64,000 nucleotides of DNA from Allobosea psychrotolerans (GTDB lineage Bacteria; Pseudomonadota; Alphaproteobacteria; Rhizobiales; Beijerinckiaceae): contig NZ_PQFZ01000001.1 in NCBI RefSeq assembly GCF_002917105.1, positions 124,001 to 188,000 on the forward strand. The letters run 5' to 3'. Made by a program: the position numbers and the translations under genes. Shown here in pieces: positions 33,262-42,413 of the stretch (within the stretch, counting starts at the first letter, position 1; each line of letters opens with the position of its first letter). Under the pieces are notes generated by a model. The model saw only the letters and a program-made list of their open reading frames with translations. It did not search any database and was not told the DNA's origin.

Positions 33262-35879
33262 GCGGCCTGCCTCATGCCGGATTTGCGTTCCGCCAGCTCG
33301 CTCAGCAAGGCGCGGCGATCGAATTTGGCGATGACTTCGTCGAGCCGCACCTGTGCTGCGCGCATATGCAATTCCGGGGTGGCGAGCGAGGTCAGGCCGA
33401 GGATCCGGAGGCTATCGCCGCTTGCGGAGGCGCGCAGCGCCGCGGCGAAGGTGAAGGCGGCGTCCGGGGTGCGGTCGAGATCGATCAGCACGCAGGTCAT
33501 CGCCTCATGCGCGGCCAGCCGCGTCGCGGTCTCGAAATCGGAGGCGAAGGCGATCTGCCGCCCCGAGGCTTTCAACACAGGGCCCAACATCTCGCGCAGG
33601 AAGTCGGAGGGCTCGACCAGCAGGATTTGCGCGGCATCGATCGGCCGTGCGTCGGAGCGGCGGCCGCTTAGCCAGCCCGGGTCGTCCTTCGGCAGGTAGT
33701 GGGCGAGGTCGAGGATGTCGGTGGCGCGGCCGCGAATGACGGCCGAGCCGATCACGCCGCGGTCGCTCATCGAGGCGATCTCGACATCGAGCACTTCATC
33801 GACGATGTCGACGATGGCATCGACCGCGAGCCCGAGGATCAGTTCGCCGTCGGAGATGATCACGAGCGGCTGCAGCCCTTCCGTGCGGATCGCGGCCTCG
33901 CCGACCGGAATGATCGGCATCAGCCGGTCGCGATAATGCAGCAGAACGCGACCGCCGCTGTGCTGGAATTCGCCGGCGTCGACCTCTTCGAGCCGGGTCA
34001 CCAGCGAGAGCGGCACCGCCTTGACGCCTTCGAGCCCGGCGCGGAACACCAGCATCGTCGTCTTCTCGGCAGCCGGCGGCTGGGCTTGCGCCGGCGTCTC
34101 GACACGCAGCGCATCGACGGTCGCAGCCGCGCCGACAAGCCGGGCGATGCCGTTGGGATCGACGATCAGCACCACTGCGCCATCGCCGAGGATCGTGTTG
34201 CCGGAGAACAGCGGGATATGCCGCAGTTTCGTCGACATCGGTTTGACGACGATTTCCTCGGTGTGGAAGACACCGTCGACCAGGATTCCGAACTGGCGCT
34301 CGCCGATCTGCGTCACCACGATGAAGCCGTCATCGGTCGGCGCGCCGGCTGCCCCCATCAGGGCGGACAGGGCGATGATCGGCAGCAGGCGGTCGCGCAG
34401 GCGCAGCACCGGCGCCCCGTTGATCTGTTCGACGCGATGGTCCGCGCCCGCCTTCACCCGGACGAGCTCGCGCACCACGATCTGCGGAATGGCGAAGCGC
34501 TGCTTGCCGGCCACGACGATGAGGGCGGAGACGATTGCCAGCGTCAGCGGGATCTTGATGGTAATGGTGGTGCCGACGCCGGGCGTGCTGGCGATGTCGA
34601 TGATGCCGCCGATGGCGTCGACATTGACCTTGACGACATCCATGCCGACGCCGCGGCCCGAGACCGCTGTCACGCTTTCCGCGGTCGAGAAGCCGGGGTG
34701 AAAGATGAAGCGGCTGATCTGCGCGTCGCTCATGCGCTCGAGCTCGGCCTCCTGGGCGAGACACTGCTGCAGGGCCTTGCGCCGGATGCGGGCGATGTCG
34801 AGGCCGCGCCCGTCATCGGAGACCGCGATCGTCACCGAGCCGCCTTCGTGATAGGCGGCGAGACGGATGGTGCCGTGTTCGGGCTTGCCAGCCGCGAGCC
34901 GCTCTTCCCGTGACTCGATGGCATGGTCGGCGCAGTTGCGGACCATATGAGTGAGCGGATCCTTGATCAGGTCGAGGATCTGGCGGTCGAGCTCGGTGTC
35001 TGTGCCCTCCATCACCAGTTCGATGCGCTTGCCGAGTTCGGCGCCGAGATCGCGTACGATGCGCGGCAGCTTCGACCAGGCGTTGCCGATCGGCTGCATG
35101 CGCGTCTTCATGACGCCGTCCTGCAGCTCCGCCGTGATCAGCGAGAGCCGCTGCAGCGGCGCCTTGAGGCCGACATCCTCCTGCTTGCGGGATATCTCCA
35201 GAAGCTGGTTGCGGGTCAAAACGAGCTCCGACACCATCGTCATCAGATGCTCTATGGTGTCGACGCTGACGCGCAGCGTCGCGGAGCCGCCGGGCCTGAC
35301 CTCGCGTGGCGCTGCCTCGTCCGCCGCCTTCGCCGTGGCTGGCGCTTCGATGCGTCCGTTCGGACCGCGCTCCGGCCCTGGCGCACTGCGGAAGACGAGA
35401 TCAAGCTCGTCCTCGCTCAGAGGCGAGCCATGACGGGTGAGATAAGCGGCGACGGGGTCGCTCGGCTCGCCGTTCTCCGGCAGCCGATGCGATAATTCGG
35501 CTTTTGCCTGGTCGGCCAGAGCCAAGAGTTCGGTGATCAGCACCTCGTCATTGCCGACGGGCTCCTGGCCTTTCTCGGCGAGCTCGGCGAGAATCTCCTT
35601 GATGCAGTCGATGGTTTCGAGAATGGCGGTGACGGCGATCGCGCTGACTGTGGCCCCATCCCGGAACTGGCCGATCACCGATTCGGCCGCATGAGTCAGC
35701 GCTTCCAGCCGGGGCAGGCCGATGAAGCCGCAGGTGCCTTTCACCGTATGCACCAGCCGGAAGATATTGCGCAGGATCTCGCGGTTGTTCGGCTCCTGCT
35801 CAAAGCGTACGAGTTCCCGATCGACCGTGTCGATGTTCTCGCCGGTCTCGCTCAGGAACTCTTGCAGCAGATCATCCAT
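33258..35879 (-). CDS. cheA: hybrid chemotaxis histidine kinase CheA with C-terminal receiver
   Basis: 873 aa. ATG 35879 (MDDLLQEFL) fits the family; ATG 35891 is in frame. Order: Hpt with His44 (LVHTVKGTCGFIGL), a linker, dimerisation (MVSELVLTRNQLLEISR), HATPase (HMVRNCADHAIESREERL, DDGRGLDIARI, GRGVGMDVVK), a first CheW domain, and a second CheW-like segment near 625-750 (VPLSLVTRLEEVDAG). The last ~120 residues are a receiver-like domain (ILLVEPSDFL, CVLIDLDR, LTS). The extra CheW and receiver parts make it larger than enteric CheA. Confidence 0.93.
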   Translation of the reverse strand: MDDLLQEFLSETGENIDTVDRELVRFEQEPNNREILRNIFRLVHTVKGTCGFIGLPRLEALTHAAESVIGQFRDGATVSAIAVTAILETIDCIKEILAELAEKGQEPVGNDEVLITELLALADQAKAELSHRLPENGEPSDPVAAYLTRHGSPLSEDELDLVFRSAPGPERGPNGRIEAPATAKAADEAAPREVRPGGSATLRVSVDTIEHLMTMVSELVLTRNQLLEISRKQEDVGLKAPLQRLSLITAELQDGVMKTRMQPIGNAWSKLPRIVRDLGAELGKRIELVMEGTDTELDRQILDLIKDPLTHMVRNCADHAIESREERLAAGKPEHGTIRLAAYHEGGSVTIAVSDDGRGLDIARIRRKALQQCLAQEAELERMSDAQISRFIFHPGFSTAESVTAVSGRGVGMDVVKVNVDAIGGIIDIASTPGVGTTITIKIPLTLAIVSALIVVAGKQRFAIPQIVVRELVRVKAGADHRVEQINGAPVLRLRDRLLPIIALSALMGAAGAPTDDGFIVVTQIGERQFGILVDGVFHTEEIVVKPMSTKLRHIPLFSGNTILGDGAVVLIVDPNGIARLVGAAATVDALRVETPAQAQPPAAEKTTMLVFRAGLEGVKAVPLSLVTRLEEVDAGEFQHSGGRVLLHYRDRLMPIIPVGEAAIRTEGLQPLVIISDGELILGLAVDAIVDIVDEVLDVEIASMSDRGVIGSAVIRGRATDILDLAHYLPKDDPGWLSGRRSDARPIDAAQILLVEPSDFLREMLGPVLKASGRQIAFASDFETATRLAAHEAMTCVLIDLDRTPDAAFTFAAALRASASGDSLRILGLTSLATPELHMRAAQVRLDEVIAKFDRRALLSELAERKSGMRQAA

Positions 35880-35977
35880 GCCGAAGACCATCACCCACGC
35901 AACAATACCGGGCGATCTAAGCAGCAGAAGGGTTTATGATCGGTTTCGATTGGACCCGCAGTGCAATGATTCGGCGC

Positions 35978-36619
35978 TCAATCAGCCTTTTGCGCGGTAA
36001 TGCTGACCGTGTCGGCCTCGATGGCGAAGCTGATCGTCATGCCGGCGGCGCGGGCGACCATGCCGGTATAGAGCGGCTGGACGGCATGGGCGTCGATCGT
36101 GCCGGTCTCGGAATGGCCCGCGATCAGATCCTCGACATGGTTGGGAATGCGCGCATGCGAGCCCGTGGCGGTGATGACGAAGCGGCCCTGCTCGCCGTCG
36201 ATCGTGGCGCGGGAGACCAGTTTGCCGCCGCGCGGCACCGCATGGGTCGCCAGAATGAGCAGGTTGAGGAGCAGCTTGACCTGGTTCTTCGGCAGCAAGG
36301 CGCGTGGCGCCTCCCAGTCGAGCGAGAGCTTGTCGTCGTTGAGGAAGCCGTTGGCGACATTGCCGGCATCGCCGAGGTCGATCATCGCGCCGGCGGAACC
36401 GGCCGCTCCAAAGGCGAGGCGGGCGAATTGCAAGCGCGCCGAGGCGCTGCGCGCGCTCTTCTTGATCAAGTCCAGCGCGAAATCACGCATGGAGGGATCG
36501 TCTTCCTCCAAGACCTCCAGCGCGTTGACAATGGCGCCGACCGGGCTGATCACGTCATGGCAGACGCGGCTGCAGAGGAGCGCGGCCAGGTCTAGCGGCT
36601 CGAGCGAGATGGCGGTCAT
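35978..36619 (-). CDS. chpT: histidine phosphotransferase ChpT
   Basis: 213 aa from ATG 36619. The DHp-like N-terminus holds His21 (SRVCHDVISPVGAIVNALEV), the residue that relays phosphate from CckA to CtrA and CpdR. A degenerate HATPase-like domain follows (NQVKLLLNLLILATHAVPRGG) without ATP-binding boxes. It lies 98 bp upstream of cheA on the same strand. The 130-bp gap upstream contains GGTTAACC, a possible CtrA half-site, so feedback by CtrA is conceivable. Confidence 0.9.
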   Translation of the reverse strand: MTAISLEPLDLAALLCSRVCHDVISPVGAIVNALEVLEEDDPSMRDFALDLIKKSARSASARLQFARLAFGAAGSAGAMIDLGDAGNVANGFLNDDKLSLDWEAPRALLPKNQVKLLLNLLILATHAVPRGGKLVSRATIDGEQGRFVITATGSHARIPNHVEDLIAGHSETGTIDAHAVQPLYTGMVARAAGMTISFAIEADTVSITAQKAD

Positions 36620-36710
36620 GGCTTGGTGTCCTGCGATCGACGGTGCGGAGCGCGCGGTGTAAGGCGGCGCCATTCGTACAAAGATATGGTGCCATCTTGG
36701 TTTGCATGTG

Positions 36711-36726
36711 GTTAACCCTGGTTTTC
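36711..36726. promoter_or_regulatory. weak CtrA-like half-site between chpT and cysQ-like gene
   Basis: GTTAACCCTGGTTTTC keeps TTAA and, seven bases on, TTTC, two mismatches in the second half. It lies in a short divergent gap. Confidence 0.25.
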
Positions 36727-36749
36727 TTGTCGAAGGGGCCTTCGGGACG

Positions 36750-37589
36750 ATGATCGGCCAAGACGACCCCCGACTTTGCGACTGCAACGATCTGGCGCGC
36801 CGGCTCGCGGAAGCCGCGCGCCTGAGCGCGGCGGTGCTGCTGACGATGCGCATGGCGCGCGACGTCAAGGTCAAAGCCGACGGGTCGCCGGTCTGCTCGG
36901 CCGATCTCGCTGCCGACCACACCGCCAAGAGCGCGCTCACACGACTGCTGCCCGGCTTCCCGGTGATCAGCGAGGAAAGCGCCGACGCCGTCGCGCCCGC
37001 TCCGGTCTTCATCCTGCTCGATCCGCTGGACGGCACGCGCGAGTTTCTGGCCAATGGCGACAGCTATTGCGTGGCGATCGCGATCATCCGTGATGGACGG
37101 CCGGTCGCGGGCGCCATCGCGGCCCCGCAGCTCGGGCGGCTCTGGTTCGCCGGGGAGGGCGCCTTCTCGCAGCGCCTGGCATCGGACGGCGCGGCGCTGG
37201 GCGAGCCCAAGCGCATTCATGTCCGGTCGCTTCCGCCCGATGGGCCGGTCACCCTGGTCAGCCGCTTCCATGGCGACGAGCTCAGCGACAAGGTCGCGGT
37301 GGCCATGGGATCGCGCGCCACGATGCCGATGTCGTCGGCGGTCAAGTTCGGGCTCATCGCCTCGGGCGAGGCCGATCTGCATGTGCGCGCCGGCCAGACG
37401 ATGGAATGGGACATCGCGGCCGGAGACGCGATCCTGAAGGCTGCGGGAGGCAGCGTGCTGATGCTGGACGGGGACCTGCCGCGCTATGGCGCAAGCGAGC
37501 GCCAGTTTCGCAATCCGCCCTTCGTGGCGGCCAGCAGCGAAGCGCTTGCACGTCGCGCAATCTCGACGGCGAACGCCTCCCGGGGCTGA
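36750..37589 (+). CDS. 3'(2'),5'-bisphosphate nucleotidase, CysQ/inositol monophosphatase family
   Basis: 279 aa from ATG 36750; a TTG 16 codons upstream is less likely. The Mg/Li-sensitive phosphatase motifs are ISEESAD, LLDPLDGTREFLANG and WDIAAGDAILKAAGG. CysQ removes the 3'-phosphate of PAP from sulfate assimilation. The FLANGDSYCVAIAI segment favours CysQ over inositol-1-phosphatase. It converges on the YHS gene with 15 bp between. Confidence 0.87.
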   Translation: MIGQDDPRLCDCNDLARRLAEAARLSAAVLLTMRMARDVKVKADGSPVCSADLAADHTAKSALTRLLPGFPVISEESADAVAPAPVFILLDPLDGTREFLANGDSYCVAIAIIRDGRPVAGAIAAPQLGRLWFAGEGAFSQRLASDGAALGEPKRIHVRSLPPDGPVTLVSRFHGDELSDKVAVAMGSRATMPMSSAVKFGLIASGEADLHVRAGQTMEWDIAAGDAILKAAGGSVLMLDGDLPRYGASERQFRNPPFVAASSEALARRAISTANASRG

Positions 37590-37604
37590 TCGGGGCCGCC
37601 GGAA

Positions 37605-38189
37605 TTAGTTCCGCGCGATGGTCCCGTAGACATCCTTCCACTGCGCTTCGGCGAGCTGGAACAGTGCGGCGTTGTTGAGGAAGCGCCGGCGGTTTTCCCC
37701 GGTCCGGAACAGGTAGAGCCGCGAATCGATCACGGCGAACAGGTGCGGATCGCTCTCGACCGCCCGGCCATCGGCGACGCCTGTGGCATCGAAACCGGCG
37801 AAGGCCGGCTCATAGACGTCAGGCGCGTCGCGGAACGCCTCGCGGTTGGCGGCGGAGGCGAAGCGCCAGACCGCACCGCCATGAACGAGTTCGTAATCCG
37901 GGAGGCCCGGCGTCGCGCGCCCCAGCAGTTGATAGGCAACGGGGTCATAGCCGTGGAGCGCGAAGCCCGAGCGCGTGTCGCGCTGCATCGTTTCGCCCAG
38001 CCGCGGCAACTGCGGCAGGCCCGAGGGCAGGCCGGGCATGACCGAATCCGCGGCGGCGAGGCTTGGCGGTGAAGAAGGGCTCGGCGCGGAGGCGAGCGGC
38101 TGCGTGGCCAGGGCCGGCTGGACCGCAATGGCAAGCACGAGCGCGCCGACCGCAATCGAGTTCCAGCCCTGCCATGTTACGGCCTTCAT
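37605..38189 (-). CDS. exported YHS-domain protein
   Basis: 194 aa from ATG 38189. The signal peptide IAVGALVLAIAVQPALA (residues 12-28) is followed by a Pro/Ser linker and a YHS-type domain at about 78-165 (SGFALHGYDPVAYQLLGRAT, WRFASAANREAFRDAPDVYE). YHS domains may bind metal; relatives are often annotated as tat-pathway or copper-related proteins of unknown role. The C-terminus WKDVYG-TIARN is helical. A divergent gap of 278 bp separates it from the eipA-like gene. Confidence 0.78.
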   Translation of the reverse strand: MKAVTWQGWNSIAVGALVLAIAVQPALATQPLASAPSPSSPPSLAAADSVMPGLPSGLPQLPRLGETMQRDTRSGFALHGYDPVAYQLLGRATPGLPDYELVHGGAVWRFASAANREAFRDAPDVYEPAFAGFDATGVADGRAVESDPHLFAVIDSRLYLFRTGENRRRFLNNAALFQLAEAQWKDVYGTIARN

Positions 38190-38467
38190 CGCGTCAAATC
38201 CTTTGGATGTCAGTTCTTCGGTGAGCCGTAGCGCGCCGGAATCTTCACGGGTTGGATACACTTGCGAGGTATCAAACCCGTTACCGAAATGGTGCGTATT
38301 TGCGCGGTGTCATGCTTCGCGTTCGAAAACCGCGCATTTCTGCGCGGTCCAGAACTCCCCTCCGACAGGGAGATCGGCACGGAACTGCAGTCGACTGCAC
38401 TGCGGCCTCCACGGTCTTCCGGTCGGTTTGAATTCACGAACTGGCGCCCAGCCCGGAGATGATCTCG

Positions 38468-39058
38468 ATGACACAGACACGCCGCAGCTTCGTCGCCGGA
38501 GGGCTCGCGCTTGCGAGCGCCGGCCTGGCGATGCAGCCCGCTCCCGCCCTCGCTCAGCAGAACTACAGCCAGAGCCGGTCATTCTCGCAAAACGAGCTCG
38601 TCACCTCCGGTCATCAATTCTTCGGAAACGTCTCGCGCGGCCTTGCCTTGACGATTGAAGAGGCTGTGCGGCGCTGGGGCGAGCCCAATGGCTATGTGCT
38701 GGGCCAGGAGGCCTCAGGCGCCTTCGTCGGCGGGTTGCGCTATGGCGAGGGCACGCTGTTCACCCGCAATGCCGGCGATCGCAAGGTGTTCTGGCAAGGG
38801 CCGTCCGTCGGCTTCGATTTTGGCGGCGAGGGCGCCCGCACGATGATGCTGGTCTATAACCTCCCGGCGGTCGAGGCGCTCTACCAGCGTTTCGTCGGCG
38901 TCGACGGCTCGGCCTATTTCATCGGCGGCTTCGGCTTCACCGCCATGGCGGCCGAGAACGTGACGCTGGTGCCGATCCGTACAGGCATCGGTTGGCGGCT
39001 AGGCGTCAATCTCGGCTATCTGAAGTTCACGCCCCAGGCGACCTGGAACCCTTTCTGA
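38468..39058 (+). CDS. DUF1134 envelope protein, EipA-like
   Basis: 196 aa. ATG 38468 sits ten bases after GGAG; the ATG at 38459 is too close. The N-terminus TRRSFVAGGLALASAG looks like a Tat signal with cleavage after ALAQ. DUF1134 follows (LTIEEAVRRWGEPNGYVLGQ, GGLRYGEGTLFTR, YNLPAVEALYQRFVGVDGSA). EipA in Brucella is a periplasmic protein needed for envelope integrity. The family assignment is firm; the role is inferred from that one study system. Confidence 0.85.
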   Translation: MTQTRRSFVAGGLALASAGLAMQPAPALAQQNYSQSRSFSQNELVTSGHQFFGNVSRGLALTIEEAVRRWGEPNGYVLGQEASGAFVGGLRYGEGTLFTRNAGDRKVFWQGPSVGFDFGGEGARTMMLVYNLPAVEALYQRFVGVDGSAYFIGGFGFTAMAAENVTLVPIRTGIGWRLGVNLGYLKFTPQATWNPF

Positions 39059-39158
39059 GAGGGGTCTGCCGAGAGGGGGGTGTCGAAGCGCTGGTCATGA
39101 TGCGGCCGGCGTGGCAGGTTCACGTGTCTGATCATGTCCAGATGCGGAGCGGCAAGTC

Positions 39159-40415
39159 TTGATCGAAGCCGTCATGCTCGTGATGCTCGGCTTTCTGTCG
39201 GCGACGCTTCTTGCGTTGGCGGCGGTCCCGGCCTTGGCGCGCCGCGCCGACAGGCTGGCGCGCAAGCGGGCCGAGGCGGCTTTCCCGCTGTCGCTTGCCG
39301 AGATCGCTGCCGACCGCGACCATTTGCGCGCGGAACTCGCCCTGCGCGCGCGCGGGCTGGAGCAGCAGGCCGAGCGTGGCTTTGCCGCCAAGGCGGCGGC
39401 GATGCAGGATATCGGCCGGCGCGATATGAGGATCAGCCAGCTCGAACGCGATCTGCGCGCCGGTGAGGCGCGGATCGCCGATCTCGACGCGGATCTGACC
39501 GCCACGCGCGGCAAGCTCGTGGAGACGCAAGCCAGGCTCGCCGCCGAGAGCGCAAGCCATGTGGAGACGGGCCAGCTGCTCGACAAGCGCGTCGCGGACC
39601 TCGCCGTCCTCGAGCGCAGCCTCGCGGAGGCGCGCATGGCGCTGACCGGCACCAGCGCCGATTTATCTGCGCGCGCCGCCGAGCTTGACCAGGAGCGTGC
39701 GACTTTGGGCCGGGTTCAGGCGCTGCTGAGCGAGCGCGATGCGGAACTCGCCGCGCTGCGGGCGCAGAGTGACGTGATGCAAGCCTCGCAACTCAAGCAT
39801 CAGACGCAGATGCTGGTGCTGGAAGGCCAATCCTTCGAGCTGTCGAGCCGCCTTGCGGCGGCTGAGCACGGGCTCGCTGTGACCAAGACCGCGCTCTCCG
39901 CGATGACGGTTGATCGCGACAGCGAAAGGCTGCGCGCCGACACTCTGTCCACGCGGGCGGCACAAGCTGAAGCCGGGCTGGCGGCGGCGGACGCCGCGAG
40001 CGCTGTGGCGGCGGCTGAGATCCGCCGCTTCCAAAGTTTGCTGAAGCAGGAGGCCGAGGCGCTCGCTTTGGAGATCCAGGCGCGCGAGGCGGCCGAGCGG
40101 CTCGCCGAGGAGATAAAGGCCGCGAGGCTCGGAGCCGAGCATAAGCTCAAGCAGGAAAACGAGGCTCTGCGCGGGTATTTGCGTGAGCGCGAGGAGCGCC
40201 TCGAGACGTTGCATGCAGAGATCCAGACCTTGCAGGGCGCGCTGGTGCAGGCGCGGACCGAACGAGATGTCCCGAAGCGCGATGACGTCAAACCGGCCGT
40301 GCCGGTCACATCCGCCGCCGTGCCCGCCAGCGGCAAGACCGCGCTCCGGCGCGACATCATGAAAGCCTCCGAGCGCTTGAAGACCGGGCGGCCGAAGCAG
40401 GAAGCCGCCGAATAG
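39159..40415 (+). CDS. membrane-anchored coiled-coil hypothetical protein
   Basis: 418 aa from TTG 39159 with GGAG nine bases upstream; ATGs at 39174 and 39183 would trim 5-8 residues. One N-terminal membrane helix (VMLVMLGFLSATLLALAAV) is followed by ~330 residues of Ala/Glu/Arg/Leu-rich coiled coil and a basic C-terminal tail (KASERLKTGRPKQEAAE). No catalytic domain. The topology suggests an inner-membrane-anchored cytoplasmic or periplasmic spacer. It lies 100 bp after the EipA-like gene, possibly the same transcript. The function is unknown. Confidence 0.75.
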   Translation: MIEAVMLVMLGFLSATLLALAAVPALARRADRLARKRAEAAFPLSLAEIAADRDHLRAELALRARGLEQQAERGFAAKAAAMQDIGRRDMRISQLERDLRAGEARIADLDADLTATRGKLVETQARLAAESASHVETGQLLDKRVADLAVLERSLAEARMALTGTSADLSARAAELDQERATLGRVQALLSERDAELAALRAQSDVMQASQLKHQTQMLVLEGQSFELSSRLAAAEHGLAVTKTALSAMTVDRDSERLRADTLSTRAAQAEAGLAAADAASAVAAAEIRRFQSLLKQEAEALALEIQAREAAERLAEEIKAARLGAEHKLKQENEALRGYLREREERLETLHAEIQTLQGALVQARTERDVPKRDDVKPAVPVTSAAVPASGKTALRRDIMKASERLKTGRPKQEAAE

Positions 40416-40454
40416 ATCCCGCGACAGACCCGGTATGGGGTCGTCAGCTCTGGC

Positions 40455-40544
40455 TTCGAAAACCGCTTTCCACTTTCCCTGCCGATGCTCGAGAGGCGGA
40501 TCAACGCGAAAAACCGGTTTCCACTTTTTCGCGTCCTGCTCTAG
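40455..40544 (+). repeat. interspersed repeat, family 2 (tandem partial plus full copy)
   Basis: A partial copy (GAAAACCGCTTTCCACTTTC from 40459) is followed by a full copy with core GCGAAAAACCGGTTTCC (40506-40532) and arms ending GTCCTGCTCTAG. It lies in the gap before the sugar kinase gene. Confidence 0.65.
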
Positions 40545-40584
40545 GAAAGCGCGCCCGCGCATCCCTGCGAGACCCCTGTCCGAA

Positions 40585-41541
40585 ATGGTTCCTGCCGTGA
40601 CCGAACCCAAGATCGACCTGCTTTGCATCGGCGAACCGCTGGGCGAGTTCAACGCGACGCGCGGCGAGCCCGGCGCCTTCCAGTTCGGCCATGGCGGCGA
40701 CACCTCCAACTGCGCCGTCGCCGCGGCTCGCCAGGGCGCCTCGGTCGCCTATGCGGGTGCGCTGGGCGACGATAGTGCCGGCCGCTCCCTGCGTGGGCTG
40801 TGGCAGCGCGAGGGCGTCGATGATCGCCATGTCTCGACGCATCCAAGCGCACCGACCGGGCTGTATTTCGTCGATCATGGGCCAAGCGGACATGTCTTCT
40901 CCTATCTGCGGGCGGGCTCCGCCGCGAGCCTCTACGGGCCGCGCGATCTGCCACGCGACCTGATCCGCTCCGCGCGCATCATCCAGGCCTCGGGCATCAG
41001 CCAGGCGATCTCGGCAAGCGCCTGCGATGCGGTGTTCGAGGCCTTCGCGACCGCGCGCGAGGCCGGTGTGCTGACCGCCTACGACACCAATCTGCGCCTC
41101 AAGCTCTGGCCGCTGACGCGGGCGCGCGCGATCATCCACGCCGCCTGTGCGATGTCCGACATCGTGCTGCCGGGGCTGGACGATGCGACCCAGCTCACTG
41201 GTCTGAATTCTCCCGACGCCATCGTCGATTTCTATCTCGGTCTCGGCGCACGGGTGGTGGCGCTGACGCTCGGCCATGAGGGCTCGCTGGTGGCGACGCC
41301 TGTCCGGCGCGAGCGTCTGGTGCCGATCAAGGTCGATGCCATCGACGCGACCGGAGCGGGCGACTGCTATGATGGCGCGTTCCTGTCGGAATATATCCGC
41401 ACCGGCGACGCCTTCGCGGCCGGGGCTTACGCCAATGTCGCCGCGGCGCTCTCGACGCAGGGCTATGGTGCGGTCGCGCCGCTGCCCCGCCGCGCCGATG
41501 TCGAAGCGCGGATGGCGCTTGAGGCGAAGGCTGCACAGTGA
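40585..41541 (+). CDS. PfkB-family carbohydrate kinase, KdgK-like
   Basis: 318 aa from ATG 40585. The ribokinase-type N-terminal GGDTSNCAVAAARQGASVAYAG and the C-terminal ATP/catalytic motif DATGAGDCYDGAFLSEYI are both present. The sequence resembles 2-keto-3-deoxygluconate kinases of the Entner-Doudoroff branch, but substrate specificity cannot be assigned. Its stop overlaps the start of the HAD gene (TGATG), so they are coupled. Confidence 0.82.
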   Translation: MVPAVTEPKIDLLCIGEPLGEFNATRGEPGAFQFGHGGDTSNCAVAAARQGASVAYAGALGDDSAGRSLRGLWQREGVDDRHVSTHPSAPTGLYFVDHGPSGHVFSYLRAGSAASLYGPRDLPRDLIRSARIIQASGISQAISASACDAVFEAFATAREAGVLTAYDTNLRLKLWPLTRARAIIHAACAMSDIVLPGLDDATQLTGLNSPDAIVDFYLGLGARVVALTLGHEGSLVATPVRRERLVPIKVDAIDATGAGDCYDGAFLSEYIRTGDAFAAGAYANVAAALSTQGYGAVAPLPRRADVEARMALEAKAAQ

Positions 41542-42401
41542 TGGGTGTTCCGGTCCTGACCGAGGCGGGCGCGCTGCTCGCCCGCTATGATGTGCTGATC
41601 AGCGATGTCTGGGGCGTGGTTCATGACGGCGTCTGGGCGCTGCAGCCGGCCTGCGACGCCTTGATCCGCTTCCGCGAGGCGGGCGGGGCGGTGGTGCTGC
41701 TCTCGAACGCTCCCGGCCCCTCGCAACAGGTCGCCGGCGTGCTCGACAAGAAGCGCGTGCCGCGCCAGGCCTGGGATCGGCTGGTCACCTCGGGCGATGT
41801 GACGAAGGCGCTGATCGCTGCGAGCCATCACCAAAAGGTCTTTCACATCGGCTGGCATGACGACCGCTCGATTTTCGAAGGCGCCGACATCGTCCTGGTC
41901 GGGGAGGAGGAGGCCGATCTCGTCGTCGCCACCGAGCTCAATGACTACCGTACCGAGACGCCGGAGCAGTACCGCCCGCAGCTCGAACGTTTTGCCGCGC
42001 GCGGCGTGCCCTTCATCTGCGGCAATCCCGATCTCGTCGTCCATGTCGGCGAGGACCTCCTGCCCTGCGCCGGCGCACTGGCGACGATCTATGAGGAGCT
42101 CGGCGGCAAGGTCGCCTGGGCCGGCAAGCCGCACCGGCCGGCCTATGACCTCGCGCTGGAGGCCGCCCGTGCAGCGCGCGGCGGTCGCGCGGTCGACCCC
42201 GCCAAGGTGCTGGTCATCGGCGATGCCGTGCGCACCGACCTTGCCGGGGCGCGCATGATGGGTTTCGACAGCCTGTTCATCGCCGGGGGCATCCATCGCG
42301 ACGAGACGATGCGTGGCGGCGAAGTGGACCCGGCCGGACTCGCCAAGGTGCTCGCCGGACTGCCTGTCCAGCCGAGGGCGGCGATGGGGGCGCTGGGCTG
42401 A
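41541..42401 (+). CDS. HAD hydrolase, TIGR01459-type
   Basis: 286 aa. ATG 41541, or the adjacent GTG 41538, overlaps the kinase stop. The class IIA HAD motifs are DVLISDVWGVVHDG (nucleophile Asp), LLSNAPGPS, AGKPHRPAYDLAL and LVIGDAVRTDLAGARMMG. This group is NagD-like and dephosphorylates small phosphorylated metabolites; some members are called 4-nitrophenyl phosphatases. With a sugar kinase as its operon partner, a sugar-phosphate substrate is a reasonable guess. Confidence 0.85.
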   Translation: MGVPVLTEAGALLARYDVLISDVWGVVHDGVWALQPACDALIRFREAGGAVVLLSNAPGPSQQVAGVLDKKRVPRQAWDRLVTSGDVTKALIAASHHQKVFHIGWHDDRSIFEGADIVLVGEEEADLVVATELNDYRTETPEQYRPQLERFAARGVPFICGNPDLVVHVGEDLLPCAGALATIYEELGGKVAWAGKPHRPAYDLALEAARAARGGRAVDPAKVLVIGDAVRTDLAGARMMGFDSLFIAGGIHRDETMRGGEVDPAGLAKVLAGLPVQPRAAMGALG

Positions 42402-42413
42402 GCCTGATGCGTT

